From: an uncultured Pelagibacteraceae bacterium
GTDB taxonomy: Bacteria; Pseudomonadota; Alphaproteobacteria; Pelagibacterales; Pelagibacteraceae
Length of the DNA stretch: 64,000 bases
Direction: 5' to 3'
Assembly: GCA_902579215.1 (NCBI GenBank)
Contig: CACHGH010000004.1
Coordinates: forward strand, 1-64,000
In this document: in pieces, positions 40,192 through 51,218 of the stretch
Layout: every line of letters begins with the position of its first letter
How positions within the stretch are numbered: position 1 is the first letter of the stretch
Position numbers and translations under genes: made by a program
The notes under the pieces: model-generated
Seen by the model: only the letters and a program-made list of their open reading frames with translations
The model's database searches: none
What the model was told of the DNA's origin: nothing

Positions 40192-41017
40192 TATTTTTTT
40201 TTACTAAGCTATCAATTTCAACAATTTGATTTAATAAATTTTCTAATTTACTTAGAGGTACCATATTTGGTCCATCTGAAGGTGCATTATCAGGATCTTG
40301 GTGTGTTTCAATAAAAATTCCTGCGACACCCACTGCTGAAGCTGCTCTTGATAAATGCTCTACAAATTCTCTTTGGCCTCCACTTTTTTCTCCCATGCCA
40401 CCTGGTTGTTGCACTGAGTGAGTTGCATCAAAAATTACTGGGTAACCATTTTTTGCCATAATAGGAATAGATCTCATATCCGAAACCAAAGTATTATAAC
40501 CAAAGCTAGCACCACGTTCTGTAACTAAAATTTGATCATTTCCTGAATCAGATATTTTTTTTGTAACATTAATCATATCCCATGGCGCTAAAAATTGTCC
40601 TTTTTTGACATTTATAATTTTTTTTGTTTTGGCAGCTGCAATCAGTAGATCTGTTTGTCTGCACAGAAAAGCTGGAATTTGAAGTACATCAACATGGTTA
40701 GAAACAATTTTACATTGTTCTTCATTATGAATATCGGTTAAAATTGGAGTATTTAAATCTTTTTTAATTTTATCAAAAACTGGTAATGATTTTTCTAAAC
40801 CAGCGCCCCTCTTACCTTTAATGCTTGTTCTATTAGCCTTATCAAAAGAAGTTTTATAAATAAAACCTATGTTTAATTTACTAGAAATTTCACTTATTTT
40901 ACCAGCCATATCCATAGCATGCTGTTCAGACTCAAGCTGACATGGTCCAGCAATTAAGGTTATCTTATTATTATTAGATATTTTAATACCATTACAATTT
41001 ACTTCTTTATTTTTCAT
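40184..41017 (-). CDS. kdsA: 3-deoxy-8-phosphooctulonate synthase
   Basis: LIAGPCQLES, SFDKANRTS, FDATHSVQQPGG. Confidence 0.95.
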   Translation of the reverse strand: MKNKEVNCNGIKISNNNKITLIAGPCQLESEQHAMDMAGKISEISSKLNIGFIYKTSFDKANRTSIKGKRGAGLEKSLPVFDKIKKDLNTPILTDIHNEEQCKIVSNHVDVLQIPAFLCRQTDLLIAAAKTKKIINVKKGQFLAPWDMINVTKKISDSGNDQILVTERGASFGYNTLVSDMRSIPIMAKNGYPVIFDATHSVQQPGGMGEKSGGQREFVEHLSRAASAVGVAGIFIETHQDPDNAPSDGPNMVPLSKLENLLNQIVEIDSLVKKNNA

Positions 41018-42630
41018 TTGTAGAATTTTGCAGCTTTGATAAATGATGAGAATAAAGGATGTGGAGTTAAAGGTCTAGATCTAAATTCTGGATGAAATTG
41101 AACTCCTATAAACCATGGATGGTTTTTAAGCTCAACTATTTCAGGCAGTTTATTATCTGGTGACATTCCAGAAAAAAGCATGCCTTTATTTTCAAATTTT
41201 TCTTTTAAATTACTATTCACTTCGTATCGATGCCTATGTCTTTCAAATATAGATTTTGATTTATAAATTTTTTGTATCAATGAATTATGTCTTAATTTAG
41301 CTTCATATAAACCTAATCTCATTGTACCCCCGAGATCTATGTTTGTTCCTTTTATTAACCTTCCATCTTTATTCCACTCATTTAATAAACCAACTACGGG
41401 AAAGCATTTTTTATCAAGTTCACTAGAGCCAGCATTTTTGATCTTTAAAGTATTTCTTGCAAATTCAATTACTGCCATTTGCATTCCAAAACATATGCCT
41501 AAAAAAGGTATTTTATATTTTCTTGCATATGTAATGGCAGATACTTTTCCTTCTGTTCCTCTTTTTCCAAATCCACCAGGAATTAAAATTCCAGATACAT
41601 TTTTTAAAACTTGTTTAATTTGATTAGATTTTAATTTATCAGATTCAATTCTTACTAAATTTACTTTTATATTATTGCTTATTCCTCCATGAATTAAGGC
41701 TTCATCCAATGATTTATATGCATCTTTCAAATTTACATACTTACCTATAATCGCAATATTTACTATTTTTTTTGTATTTAAAACAGTTTTAGTAATTTTC
41801 TTCCATGGTAATAAATTCACTTTCTTTTTTGGTTTTAACTTAAAGTACTTTAAAACCTGCTTATCTAATTTTTCATTATAAAAGCTTATGGGTGCTTCAT
41901 AAATTGTTCTAACGTCAACAGTTTCTATAACATTTTCAATTGATACATTGCAGAATAAAGATATTTTTTTTCTTTGATCAAGGGGAATACTTTTTTGAGA
42001 TCGACAAATAATTATATTTGGTTGAATGCCAAGACTTCTTAATTCTTTAACTGAGTGTTGTGTTGGTTTTGTTTTAATTTCATCTGAAGATTTTAAAAAT
42101 GGTACAAATGTTAAATGAATAAATAAACTTTTATCTCTACCAACCTCATTTGAAAATTGTCTTATTGCCTCTACAAATGGTAAACTTTCTATATCACCTA
42201 CGGTTCCGCCAATCTCACAAATAACGAAATCTTCGTTAGTTATATCACCTCTTATAAACTCTCTTATTCTATCAGTAACATGTGGTATAACTTGAACTGT
42301 TTTTCCTAAATAATTACCTTTACGTTCTTTTTTAATTATATCGCTATAAATTTTTCCAGTTGTAATATTGTCTGATTTTTTTGCTGAAATATTTGTAAAT
42401 CTTTCATAGTGACCAAGATCAAGGTCTGTTTCTGCGCCATCATTAGTTACAAAAACTTCACCATGTTGAAATGGACTCATGGTCCCTGGATCTACATTTA
42501 GATATGGATCCATTTTTCTTATTCTAACTTTATAACCTTGAGATTTTAAAAGATAAGCTAATGAAGCAGAAGATAATCCCTTGCCTAAAGATGAAACCAC
42601 GCCGCCAGTAACGAATATATATCGCGCCAT
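41014..42630 (-). CDS. pyrG: CTP synthase
   Basis: YIFVTGGVVSSLGKGLSSASLA, PGGFGKRGTEGK, LGICFGMQ. Confidence 0.97.
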   Translation of the reverse strand: MARYIFVTGGVVSSLGKGLSSASLAYLLKSQGYKVRIRKMDPYLNVDPGTMSPFQHGEVFVTNDGAETDLDLGHYERFTNISAKKSDNITTGKIYSDIIKKERKGNYLGKTVQVIPHVTDRIREFIRGDITNEDFVICEIGGTVGDIESLPFVEAIRQFSNEVGRDKSLFIHLTFVPFLKSSDEIKTKPTQHSVKELRSLGIQPNIIICRSQKSIPLDQRKKISLFCNVSIENVIETVDVRTIYEAPISFYNEKLDKQVLKYFKLKPKKKVNLLPWKKITKTVLNTKKIVNIAIIGKYVNLKDAYKSLDEALIHGGISNNIKVNLVRIESDKLKSNQIKQVLKNVSGILIPGGFGKRGTEGKVSAITYARKYKIPFLGICFGMQMAVIEFARNTLKIKNAGSSELDKKCFPVVGLLNEWNKDGRLIKGTNIDLGGTMRLGLYEAKLRHNSLIQKIYKSKSIFERHRHRYEVNSNLKEKFENKGMLFSGMSPDNKLPEIVELKNHPWFIGVQFHPEFRSRPLTPHPLFSSFIKAAKFYK

Positions 42631-42676
42631 GGAATTATCTTATAACTATTTAATTTGCAAATTGAAAGTATTAATT

Positions 42677-42973
42677 TTAATTTTCTGGAATTTCCGGTGT
42701 ATCGCCAGATTCCTCTTCTATTTTATCAATTACTGATATTTCTGGTTTTAAATCCCCTCTAGATACTATTGTAAGGCTTAAACTGCAAATAATAAATAAT
42801 GCTGCCACAATAGATGTTGCTTTAGTAAAAAAATCACCTGCTGTTCGAGAAAACATAAAACTATCTTGTGATACACCAATACCTAAGGCTCCACCCTCAG
42901 ATTTTTGAATCAAAACTAAACATACCAATACTAAGGCAAGAACTACATTGATGACTAATAGAATGTTTTCCAT
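42677..42973 (-). CDS. secG: Preprotein translocase subunit SecG
   Basis: VLVCLVLIQKSEGGALGIG; adjacent to tpiA. Confidence 0.9.
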   Translation of the reverse strand: MENILLVINVVLALVLVCLVLIQKSEGGALGIGVSQDSFMFSRTAGDFFTKATSIVAALFIICSLSLTIVSRGDLKPEISVIDKIEEESGDTPEIPEN

Positions 42974-42978
42974 AAGGT

Positions 42979-43731
42979 CTAGATAAAGGTTTTTTTGACT
43001 ATATCAATAAAATTTTTAGATTTTTGCGAAGCGCCACCTATCAAAAAACCATCTATAATTTTAATTTCTTTAAGTTTTTGTATATTGTTTGAATTTACAG
43101 ATCCACCGTATAAAACTTTAGGGAATTTTAATCTAAAGTTATTTTTTAATTTGTTTTTAACAAAATTTATAGTTTGACTTAAATCTTTTGATTTGGGTAT
43201 TAATCCTGTTCCAATGGACCAAATAGGCTCATAAGCAAAAAGAATTCTATCTTTCTTTTTAACACCTTTAAGTGCTCTTGAAATCTGTCTTATTAAAACA
43301 CGATTAGTATCTTTTTTTCTTTTTTGTTTTAACGTTTCTCCAAAACAAAAAATTATATTTAAATTATTTTTAATTGATGATTTTATTTTTTTATTTATGT
43401 CATCATCAGTTTCACCTGTGGATCTATTTTCTGAATGTCCAATAATTACGTATTTAACACCAATTTTTTTTAGCATTTTAGAACTTATAGATCCAGTATA
43501 GGGACCACTTGACTCTTCATGGTGACAGTTTTGAGCGCCTAAAATTATTTTTGAATTTTGTATTTTTTTATAGAAAGTGTTTAGAAGTGTATATGGGGGA
43601 CAGTATATTAACTTAAATTTTTTATTTTTACTCAATTTTGAAAATTTAATAACATTATTTATTGAATTTAGTGATTTTATATCACCAAACATTTTCCAAT
43701 TTGCTATAAAATACATATATTTATTTGTCAT
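42979..43731 (-). CDS. tpiA: Triosephosphate isomerase
   Basis: IANWKMFG, YVIIGHSENR, YEPIWSIGTG, YGGSVNSNN. Confidence 0.96.
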   Translation of the reverse strand: MTNKYMYFIANWKMFGDIKSLNSINNVIKFSKLSKNKKFKLIYCPPYTLLNTFYKKIQNSKIILGAQNCHHEESSGPYTGSISSKMLKKIGVKYVIIGHSENRSTGETDDDINKKIKSSIKNNLNIIFCFGETLKQKRKKDTNRVLIRQISRALKGVKKKDRILFAYEPIWSIGTGLIPKSKDLSQTINFVKNKLKNNFRLKFPKVLYGGSVNSNNIQKLKEIKIIDGFLIGGASQKSKNFIDIVKKTFI

Positions 43732-43789
43732 AATGAAAATTTTAATCTATAGGTTTGTCATTTAGAGATCAATATCTTAAAAAATACCA

Positions 43790-45217
43790 ATGTTAAATAA
43801 TATTCGAAATTTTTCCAAAACTGTGTTTGCCAAAATAATACTGGTGATAATTATTATTCCTTTTGTTTTTTGGGGTATGGGAGGCGTTTTTAATACAGGA
43901 AACACAAACAACATAGTTAAAATAGATAATCAAAATATATCTACACAAGATTTTATGGATCATTTAAATGACATGAGATTAGATCCAGATACTATTAGAG
44001 ATAATATTGACAATAATTTAATTGAGGAAATTTTAGCGGGTCTAATATCAAAAGTATTGCTTGATATGGAGATTAAAAATCTAGATCTTCAACTATCAGA
44101 AAAAAATTTAGGAAGAACAATTAAAAATAATAAAAATTTTTTAGATGATGATAAAAAATTTTCTAGGGTAAAATATGAAAAATTCTTAATATTAAATAAC
44201 ATAGATGCTCCAAGTTTTGAAAAAAGAGTTTATGAAAATGAATTAAAAAAAAGGTTGTTTAATTATATAAGTGGTGGAATTAAATCGCCTTTATTTTTAA
44301 CAAATCAAATTTTTGAAGAAGAGACGAAAAATATTGATGTAGAAGTGCTGGAGTTAAACGGTATTTATAAGTCAAAAAAAAGTTTCACAACAGTTGAGAT
44401 TAATAAATTTATTGATGAAAACAAAGAAATATTAGAAGTAGATTATATTGATTTTAGTTATGTAAAACTTAACCCAAAAAATTTAACTGGATCAAATGAA
44501 TTTAGTGATCTTTTCTTCAATAGAGTTGATGAAATTGAAAATAAAATTTTAAATGGAGAAAGTTTTGAAAGTATAGTTTCTCAATATAAATTGAAAGCAC
44601 TAAGTAAAAAGGATTATACACATAATTCTGGAGACGATATAGATAAGTCCATCTATAGTAAAAGAAATGAAACCAAAATACAACTTATTGATAAAGATGA
44701 CTTTTATTTAATGTATGAAATTAAAAATATTAAAAAAATTCTTCCAGAAATAAATAATAATAATTTTAAAAGTAAAGTTGTAAATCTTATTTATGAAAAA
44801 AATAAATATGATTATAATAAAAAATTAATTGAGGAGATTAATAGCAAAATTTTTGATAATAATTCTTTTATAAAGTTATCAAACAATAAATCTATTCCAA
44901 TAAAAAAAATAAAGATAAGCTCTATTCAAGATGACAAAAAATTTACTAGTGACTCCATAAAGCTTTTATATTCTTTACCGATAAACTCATTTACTTTGGT
45001 AACGGATGATAAAAATAATATATATTTAGCTAAAATATTAAAACAATATACCAGAAATATTAAAAAAAGTTCGGATGAGTATAATAAATATTTTATAAAA
45101 TCAAATGTTAAGATTAAAGAAAACATTTACTCGTCGTATGATGTTTTAATTAATGGTAAATATAAAGTGAAAATTAATGAAAAAACAATTGAAAGAGTAA
45201 AAAACTATTTTAGATGA
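43790..45217 (+). CDS. PpiD/SurA-N-like periplasmic folding factor
   Basis: N-terminal TM (ILVIIIIPFVFWGMGGVF) and SurA_N-like helices; 475 aa; ahead of trpE. Confidence 0.75.
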   Translation: MLNNIRNFSKTVFAKIILVIIIIPFVFWGMGGVFNTGNTNNIVKIDNQNISTQDFMDHLNDMRLDPDTIRDNIDNNLIEEILAGLISKVLLDMEIKNLDLQLSEKNLGRTIKNNKNFLDDDKKFSRVKYEKFLILNNIDAPSFEKRVYENELKKRLFNYISGGIKSPLFLTNQIFEEETKNIDVEVLELNGIYKSKKSFTTVEINKFIDENKEILEVDYIDFSYVKLNPKNLTGSNEFSDLFFNRVDEIENKILNGESFESIVSQYKLKALSKKDYTHNSGDDIDKSIYSKRNETKIQLIDKDDFYLMYEIKNIKKILPEINNNNFKSKVVNLIYEKNKYDYNKKLIEEINSKIFDNNSFIKLSNNKSIPIKKIKISSIQDDKKFTSDSIKLLYSLPINSFTLVTDDKNNIYLAKILKQYTRNIKKSSDEYNKYFIKSNVKIKENIYSSYDVLINGKYKVKINEKTIERVKNYFR

Positions 45218-46678
45218 TGATTAATAGAAACTTTAAAGATTTCAAGTTTCAACATAAAAGAAATCAAAACCAAATTTTATTTACATCAAAAAAAGTAAAA
45301 GGAAATAATCAAATTTTAAATTTAATAGATAATTTTCTTAATGAAAAAAATAGCTTTGTTTTTGAGTCAGTTGAAAAAGGTGTTATTAGAGGTAGATACA
45401 CTATATTTGGGAGAAAGCCTGACAAAATATGGGAATTTAATGATAAAAATTCATACACTGTTGATAAATTTAATAAAAAGAAAAAAATAGAAGGAGATCC
45501 AAAAAAAAATATTGAAAAAATTATCGAAGACTTCAAGTTTAAAACACCTAAAAGTTTACCTCCAATATGCTCATTAATATCAGGATATTTTTCATACGAT
45601 ATAATAAGATATTTAGAGAAAATACCAAATACATGTAAAGATGATCTTAAGCTGCCAGATGTAAGAATTATAAGACCTAGAGTTTTAATTATTCACGATA
45701 ATCTACGAAAGAAAATTTTTTATATAGTTAATGTTTTTAAAGATGAAAAGATTAATGATTATAAGAAAAAATACTTTGATATTAAAAGTGAATTAAATTT
45801 TTTAATGTCATTATCTGAAATTAATTCAATAAAAAAAAATAAATAAAAATAAGAAAATAAATCTTCTTATTAAATCAAATACTTCAAAAGAAAAATTTAT
45901 ATCAATAGTTAATAAAGCTAAAAAATACATTAAAATAGGCGATATATTTCAAGTAGTTTTAAGTCAAAGATTTGAATCGAAATTAACAAAGGAACCTTTA
46001 GAAATATATAAAAAACTTAGAGTCACTAACCCATCTCCATTCATGTACTTTTTTAATTTTGAAGATTTTCAAATTATTGGTGCAAGTCCTGAAATTTTGG
46101 TTAGGCTTAGAAACAATCAAATAACCATACGTCCAATTGCTGGAACAAGACCTAGAGGTAAAAATAATAAACAAGATAAATTTTTAGCTAAAGATCTATT
46201 AAGTGATAAAAAAGAACTATCAGAACACTTAATGTTACTAGATCTTGGCAGAAATGATGTTGGTAAAGTTGCTAAAGTTAACTCTGTTAAAGTAACTGAA
46301 AAATTTAAAATAGAAAAATATTCGCATGTTATGCACATTGTTTCTAACGTTATTGGAATATTTAATAAAAAATACTCAAAATTCAATTCTCTGTTATCAG
46401 GATTTCCTGCTGGAACAGTTTCTGGCGCACCAAAAATAAGGGCAATGGAAATTATTGATGAATTAGAAAAAACAAAAAGAAAAATTTATGCGGGTGGAAT
46501 CGGTTATTTTTCTGCGAACGGTGAGTTTGATACGTGTATAGCATTAAGAACTGCATTGGTTAAAAATGATAAATTTTATGTTCAGGCTGGTGCTGGCATT
46601 GTAGCTGATAGTAAACCTGAAAATGAGTATAAAGAAACAATTAATAAAGCTAAAGCATTGTTAAGTGCATTGAAATAA
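45214..46678 (+). CDS. trpE: Anthranilate synthase component I, interrupted by a +1 frame break
   Basis: 45214..45846 encodes the N-terminal part; the other frame continues ...KEKFISIVNKAKKYIKIGDIFQVVLSQRF... through 46043..46678; break at A9 (45831-45839). Confidence 0.88.
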
Positions 46679-47250
46679 TGAAAATACTTTTAATAGATAA
46701 CTACGATAGTTTTACATTTAATCTTTATCACTACATATCCTCACTGAAAGTAAAAGTTGATGTAGTTAGAAATGATAAAATTAACACTAAACAAATTTTA
46801 AAAAAAAAATATAATAAAATAGTAATTTCTCCTGGTCCTGGAAATCCCAATCAAGCTGGTAACTGCATAAAAATAGTTAATTCACTTTATAAAAAAATAC
46901 CAATTCTAGGAGTTTGCCTAGGGCACCAAATAATAGGCCAAGTATTTGGATCAAAAATAATTCAAGCAAAAAAACTGATGCATGGCAAAACAAGTATAAT
47001 TTTTTCTAAAAATTTAGGCATTTTAAAAAATATTCCAAGTAAATTTGAAGCTACAAGATATCATAGTCTTATTATTGATAAAAAAACCTTAAATAAAGAT
47101 CTTATTCTTACAGCAAAAACTTCAGATGGAATAGTAATGGGAATTGAACATAAAAAATATAATATACATGGTGTTCAATTTCATCCAGAAAGCATAAAAA
47201 CACCTATTGGTATTAAAATATTAAAAAATTTTATAAATTATAAAAAATGA
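46678..47250 (+). CDS. trpG: Anthranilate synthase component II (glutamine amidotransferase)
   Basis: LLIDNYDSFTFNLYHY, ISPGPGNPNQAG, GVCLGHQ, VQFHPES. Confidence 0.94.
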   Translation: MKILLIDNYDSFTFNLYHYISSLKVKVDVVRNDKINTKQILKKKYNKIVISPGPGNPNQAGNCIKIVNSLYKKIPILGVCLGHQIIGQVFGSKIIQAKKLMHGKTSIIFSKNLGILKNIPSKFEATRYHSLIIDKKTLNKDLILTAKTSDGIVMGIEHKKYNIHGVQFHPESIKTPIGIKILKNFINYKK

Positions 47251-48242
47251 TAGAAAAGTTTTTAAATAAACTAAAAGCTAAAGAGAATTTAACTTTTGAT
47301 GAAACTAAAGAAGTATTTGAAATTTTAATGAGCGGCAATGCTACTGATCAAGAAATATATAATTTTCTTATACTGCTTTCAGCAAAAGGCGAAACTGCAG
47401 ATGAAATCGCTGGTGGTGTGTACGTTCTAAGAGAAAAATCTAAAAGAGTTAACATTAAAGACTGTATAGATACGTGTGGAACCGGTGGAGACGGAAAAAA
47501 CACATTAAATATATCAACCGCTTCTGCTTTATTGTTATCAAGTATGGATATTAAAGTTGCAAAGCATGGAAATAAAGCAGTATCTTCAAAATGTGGTTCA
47601 GGTGATGTTTTGGAAGCTTTAAATATAAAAATTAATTTAGAACCAAATGATATTGAAAACCAGATTAATAAAAATAATTTTGGTTTTATGTTTGCTCCAA
47701 ATTATCATAGTGCCATGAAACATGTTGGTCCAACAAGAAAAAAGATAGGCAAAAGAACGATATTTAATATGATTGGTCCATTAAGTAGTCCAGCGCTGGT
47801 TCAAAGGCAAGTTGTAGGTGTTTTTGATAAAAAGTTACTTAATGTATTTGCAAATGGACTTAAAAATTTAACTATTAAATTTGCATGGATTGTAAATAGT
47901 GAAGATGGATTAGATGAAATTTCACCATATGCTAAAACAAATGTCATGCAATTAAAAAATGGCCAGATAACAGAAATTTCAATTGATCCAAATGAATTAA
48001 ATATTAATGCAGATAAATTCGATAACTTGTTAGGTGCTGATGCAAAATTTAATGCTGAAAAAATTATCAACATATTTAAAGGAGAAGATAACGATTTTTC
48101 AAAAGCCGTATGCTTAAATGCTGCTGCAGGTTTAATTGTTAAAGAAAATCACACGCAGTTTGCAGAGGCTTATAAAGATGCGAGAAATCATATATTATCA
48201 GGTAAAGCTATACAACATTTAAATAAAATTCAAAATGGCTGA
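47247..48242 (+). CDS. trpD: Anthranilate phosphoribosyltransferase
   Basis: DTCGTGGDGKNTLNIST, KHGNKAVSSKCGSGDVLEAL. Confidence 0.96.
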   Translation: MIEKFLNKLKAKENLTFDETKEVFEILMSGNATDQEIYNFLILLSAKGETADEIAGGVYVLREKSKRVNIKDCIDTCGTGGDGKNTLNISTASALLLSSMDIKVAKHGNKAVSSKCGSGDVLEALNIKINLEPNDIENQINKNNFGFMFAPNYHSAMKHVGPTRKKIGKRTIFNMIGPLSSPALVQRQVVGVFDKKLLNVFANGLKNLTIKFAWIVNSEDGLDEISPYAKTNVMQLKNGQITEISIDPNELNINADKFDNLLGADAKFNAEKIINIFKGEDNDFSKAVCLNAAAGLIVKENHTQFAEAYKDARNHILSGKAIQHLNKIQNG

Positions 48243-49026
48243 AAACATACTTGAAAAAATTATAAAGAATAAAGTTATTAAAATTAACAATCTAAAAAAA
48301 AATATAAATTTGGATTCTCTTATTGATAAAATTAAAGAAGTTAAATCATTTATTAATTTTAAAGAGAAAATCGAAAATAACTCTTATAAAGACAAAATAT
48401 CAATTATAGCTGAAATAAAAAAAGCAAGTCCCTCTGCAGGTATTATTGTAAAAAATTATGATCCAGTAAATATAGCAAAAATTTATAATGATAATAATGC
48501 TACATGTTTATCAGTACTTACGGAGGAAGATTTTTTTTTAGGAAACTTAATACATATCAGTAAAATTAAACAAAAAGTTAAATTGCCAATTTTATGTAAA
48601 GATTTTTTCATTGATAAATTTCAAATACCTTTGGCAAAAAGTTACGGAGCCGATGCAATTTTAATTATTCTTGCAGGAGTTTCGGATAATTTGGCAAATG
48701 ATTTATACGAAGAGGCGTTAAAATTTAATATGTCTGTAATTATTGAGGTCCATACAGTGGATGAAGCCAAAAGAGCTTTAAAGTTTAATGAAGCTTTAAT
48801 TGGGATTAATAATAGAAACCTCAAAACTTTAAAAACCGAAATAAATACAACTTACGATATTTATGATTGTTTAATTAATCATAAAGGTCCTTTAATTTCC
48901 GAAAGTGGAATTAAAACAAAAGAAGAACTTTTAGAAATAAATAAAAAAACCAAAATTAATACTTTTTTAATTGGTGAATCATTATTAAAAAATTTAGAAA
49001 AAAATTCTATTTTTTCTGTTCTTTAA
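48235..49026 (+). CDS. trpC: Indole-3-glycerol phosphate synthase
   Basis: IAEIKKASPSAGII, CKDFFIDKFQI, GINNRNLKT, SESGIKT. Confidence 0.95.
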   Translation: MAENILEKIIKNKVIKINNLKKNINLDSLIDKIKEVKSFINFKEKIENNSYKDKISIIAEIKKASPSAGIIVKNYDPVNIAKIYNDNNATCLSVLTEEDFFLGNLIHISKIKQKVKLPILCKDFFIDKFQIPLAKSYGADAILIILAGVSDNLANDLYEEALKFNMSVIIEVHTVDEAKRALKFNEALIGINNRNLKTLKTEINTTYDIYDCLINHKGPLISESGIKTKEELLEINKKTKINTFLIGESLLKNLEKNSIFSVL

Positions 49027-49076
49027 ACAAAAAAAACCGCTATTTTGTTGATTTTTAAGCTATTGTTAATCTATAA

Positions 49077-49091
49077 GAACTTTTGTAGAAC
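49077..49091 (+). promoter_or_regulatory. Predicted LexA (SOS) box upstream of lexA
   Basis: GAAC-TTTTGTA-GAAC = GAAC-N7-GAAC, reverse complement of the alphaproteobacterial GTTC-N7-GTTC box; ~25 nt before the lexA ATG. Confidence 0.85.
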
Positions 49092-49114
49092 AGAATCTGT
49101 ACGATATTTGTTCT

Positions 49115-49798
49115 ATGTTAACAAAAAAACAAAAAAACCTGCTTTTATTTATCAACAAGAAGTTGAGATCTTCTGGTGTGTCTCCATCTTATGAAGAAAT
49201 GAAAGATTCTTTAAACCTAAAATCGAAATCAGGAATTCATAGATTGATAAGCGCTTTGGAAGAAAGAGGCTTTATTAAAAGACTTGCGCATAAAGCCAGA
49301 GCTTTAGAAGTAATTAAGCTTCCCGAGACTGCATCAGCCAATGATATTTACAACAATTTTTCTCCAAGTGTTATTAAAGGTGGTTTAGATGATGATAATA
49401 AAAACACTATTGATTCTACAGAAATACCTGTTCTAGGTAAAATAGCTGCAGGTACTCCTGTAGAAGCAATTCAGAATGAAGTTGATAGAATTCCTTTGCC
49501 CGAAAATTTAGAGAAAAATGGTGAATATTTTGGTCTTAAAGTACAAGGTGATTCAATGATTGAAGCTGGGATTAATGAAGGAGATACTGTTATAATCAAA
49601 AAAACAAACATTGCAGATAATGGCAAAATCATTGTAGCTTTAATTGATGATCATGAAGCAATGCTAAAAAGAATTAGAAGAAAAGGAAAAACTGTAGCAT
49701 TGGAGAGCGCTAATAGAAATTACGAAACAAAAATTTTTGGTCCTGATAGAGTAAAAGTTCAAGGAATACTTGTATCTTTATATAGAAACTTCCAATAA
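49115..49798 (+). CDS. lexA: LexA repressor
   Basis: [36 protein letters not shown]. Confidence 0.95.
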   Translation: MLTKKQKNLLLFINKKLRSSGVSPSYEEMKDSLNLKSKSGIHRLISALEERGFIKRLAHKARALEVIKLPETASANDIYNNFSPSVIKGGLDDDNKNTIDSTEIPVLGKIAAGTPVEAIQNEVDRIPLPENLEKNGEYFGLKVQGDSMIEAGINEGDTVIIKKTNIADNGKIIVALIDDHEAMLKRIRRKGKTVALESANRNYETKIFGPDRVKVQGILVSLYRNFQ

Positions 49799-49817
49799 AA
49801 TAGTCTAAAAATTATTA

Positions 49818-51218
49818 ATGACAAAAGTAGCAACTAGATTTGCTCCATCGCCAACAGGTCCTTTACATATCGGAGGCGTTAGAACGGCTTTGTTTAATTG
49901 GTTGTTTTCAAAAAATAATAAAGGTACTTTTCACTTAAGAATAGAAGATACAGACAAAGAAAGATCTAAAAAAGAGTATCAAAATCAAATAATAAAATCT
50001 CTCAGATGGATCGGCATTCAGTATGATGGCGAAGAATATATTCAATCTACTAAAATCAAAAAACATGTAGATGTAGCTAATGAATTATTAAAAAGTGGTA
50101 ACGCATATAAATGTTACTGTTCAAGTGAAGAAATAGATGAACAAAAAAAAAGAGCAAGACAAAAAAAAATTCCTTACGTCTATGATAGAAAATGGAGAGA
50201 TAAAAAAGACTCTGATGCTCCTAAAGATATCAAGCCAGTAATTCGATTTAAAAGTAAAATAGATGGAACATCTGTATTAAAAGACTTAGTACAAGGTGAT
50301 GTTGAAATAGATAATAATACTATTGAGGATTTTATTATTTTAAGAAATGATGGAACTCCAACATATAACTTATCAGCATCCGTCGATGATCATCAAATGA
50401 ATATGACACATATAATTAGAGGTGATGACCATAAAATAAATACCTTTAAACAAATACAAATTTATCAAGCTATGAAATGGGAGTTGCCATCATTTGCACA
50501 TATACCTTTAATACATACTATTGAAGGAAAGAAGCTATCAAAGAGAGACAAAGCTTCTACGTTAGATGATTACTCTAAAATTGGTATTATGCCCGATGCT
50601 CTTAGAAACTATCTTCTTAGATTAGGATGGTCTTATAAAGATAAGGAAATATTCACTTTAGACGAAAGTATTAAACATTTTAATCTTGAAGGAATTGGTA
50701 AATCTCCCTCAAAACTAGATATGAGTAGAATTTTATCAATGAATGAACACTACATTAAAAATATCGATGAAAATGATTTATTCAAACAACTTACTGAGTA
50801 TTGCAAATTATATAAAAGTGAAATTAAATCAGATAAAAAAGATAAGATTAAAAAATCCCTTAGCTTCCTAAAAAACAAAGCTAAAACCCTGGAAGATATA
50901 TTTAATAATGGTCAATATATAATAGTTGATGAGATTAATTTTAATCAAGATGATATTAAGTTAATTGATGAAAAGGCCAAAAAAGTCATTTCTGATTTCA
51001 ATACTCAATTTGCTAGTATTGATAAACTTAGTAAAGAAAAATTAGAGCCAATAGTGAATAAGTTGATTAAATCAAACGATACTAATTTTAAAGGGGTTGG
51101 GCAGCCATTAAGAATAGCTTTAACAGGTTCAAAATTTGGACCTGGCATATATGATATAATTATTTCACTTGGAAAAGAGGAAGTAACAAAAAGATTAACC
51201 AATAAGAAACTTGGTTAA
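49818..51218 (+). CDS. gltX: Glutamyl-tRNA synthetase
   Basis: RFAPSPTGPLHIGGVRTALFNWLF, KLSKRDKA. Confidence 0.96.
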   Translation: MTKVATRFAPSPTGPLHIGGVRTALFNWLFSKNNKGTFHLRIEDTDKERSKKEYQNQIIKSLRWIGIQYDGEEYIQSTKIKKHVDVANELLKSGNAYKCYCSSEEIDEQKKRARQKKIPYVYDRKWRDKKDSDAPKDIKPVIRFKSKIDGTSVLKDLVQGDVEIDNNTIEDFIILRNDGTPTYNLSASVDDHQMNMTHIIRGDDHKINTFKQIQIYQAMKWELPSFAHIPLIHTIEGKKLSKRDKASTLDDYSKIGIMPDALRNYLLRLGWSYKDKEIFTLDESIKHFNLEGIGKSPSKLDMSRILSMNEHYIKNIDENDLFKQLTEYCKLYKSEIKSDKKDKIKKSLSFLKNKAKTLEDIFNNGQYIIVDEINFNQDDIKLIDEKAKKVISDFNTQFASIDKLSKEKLEPIVNKLIKSNDTNFKGVGQPLRIALTGSKFGPGIYDIIISLGKEEVTKRLTNKKLG

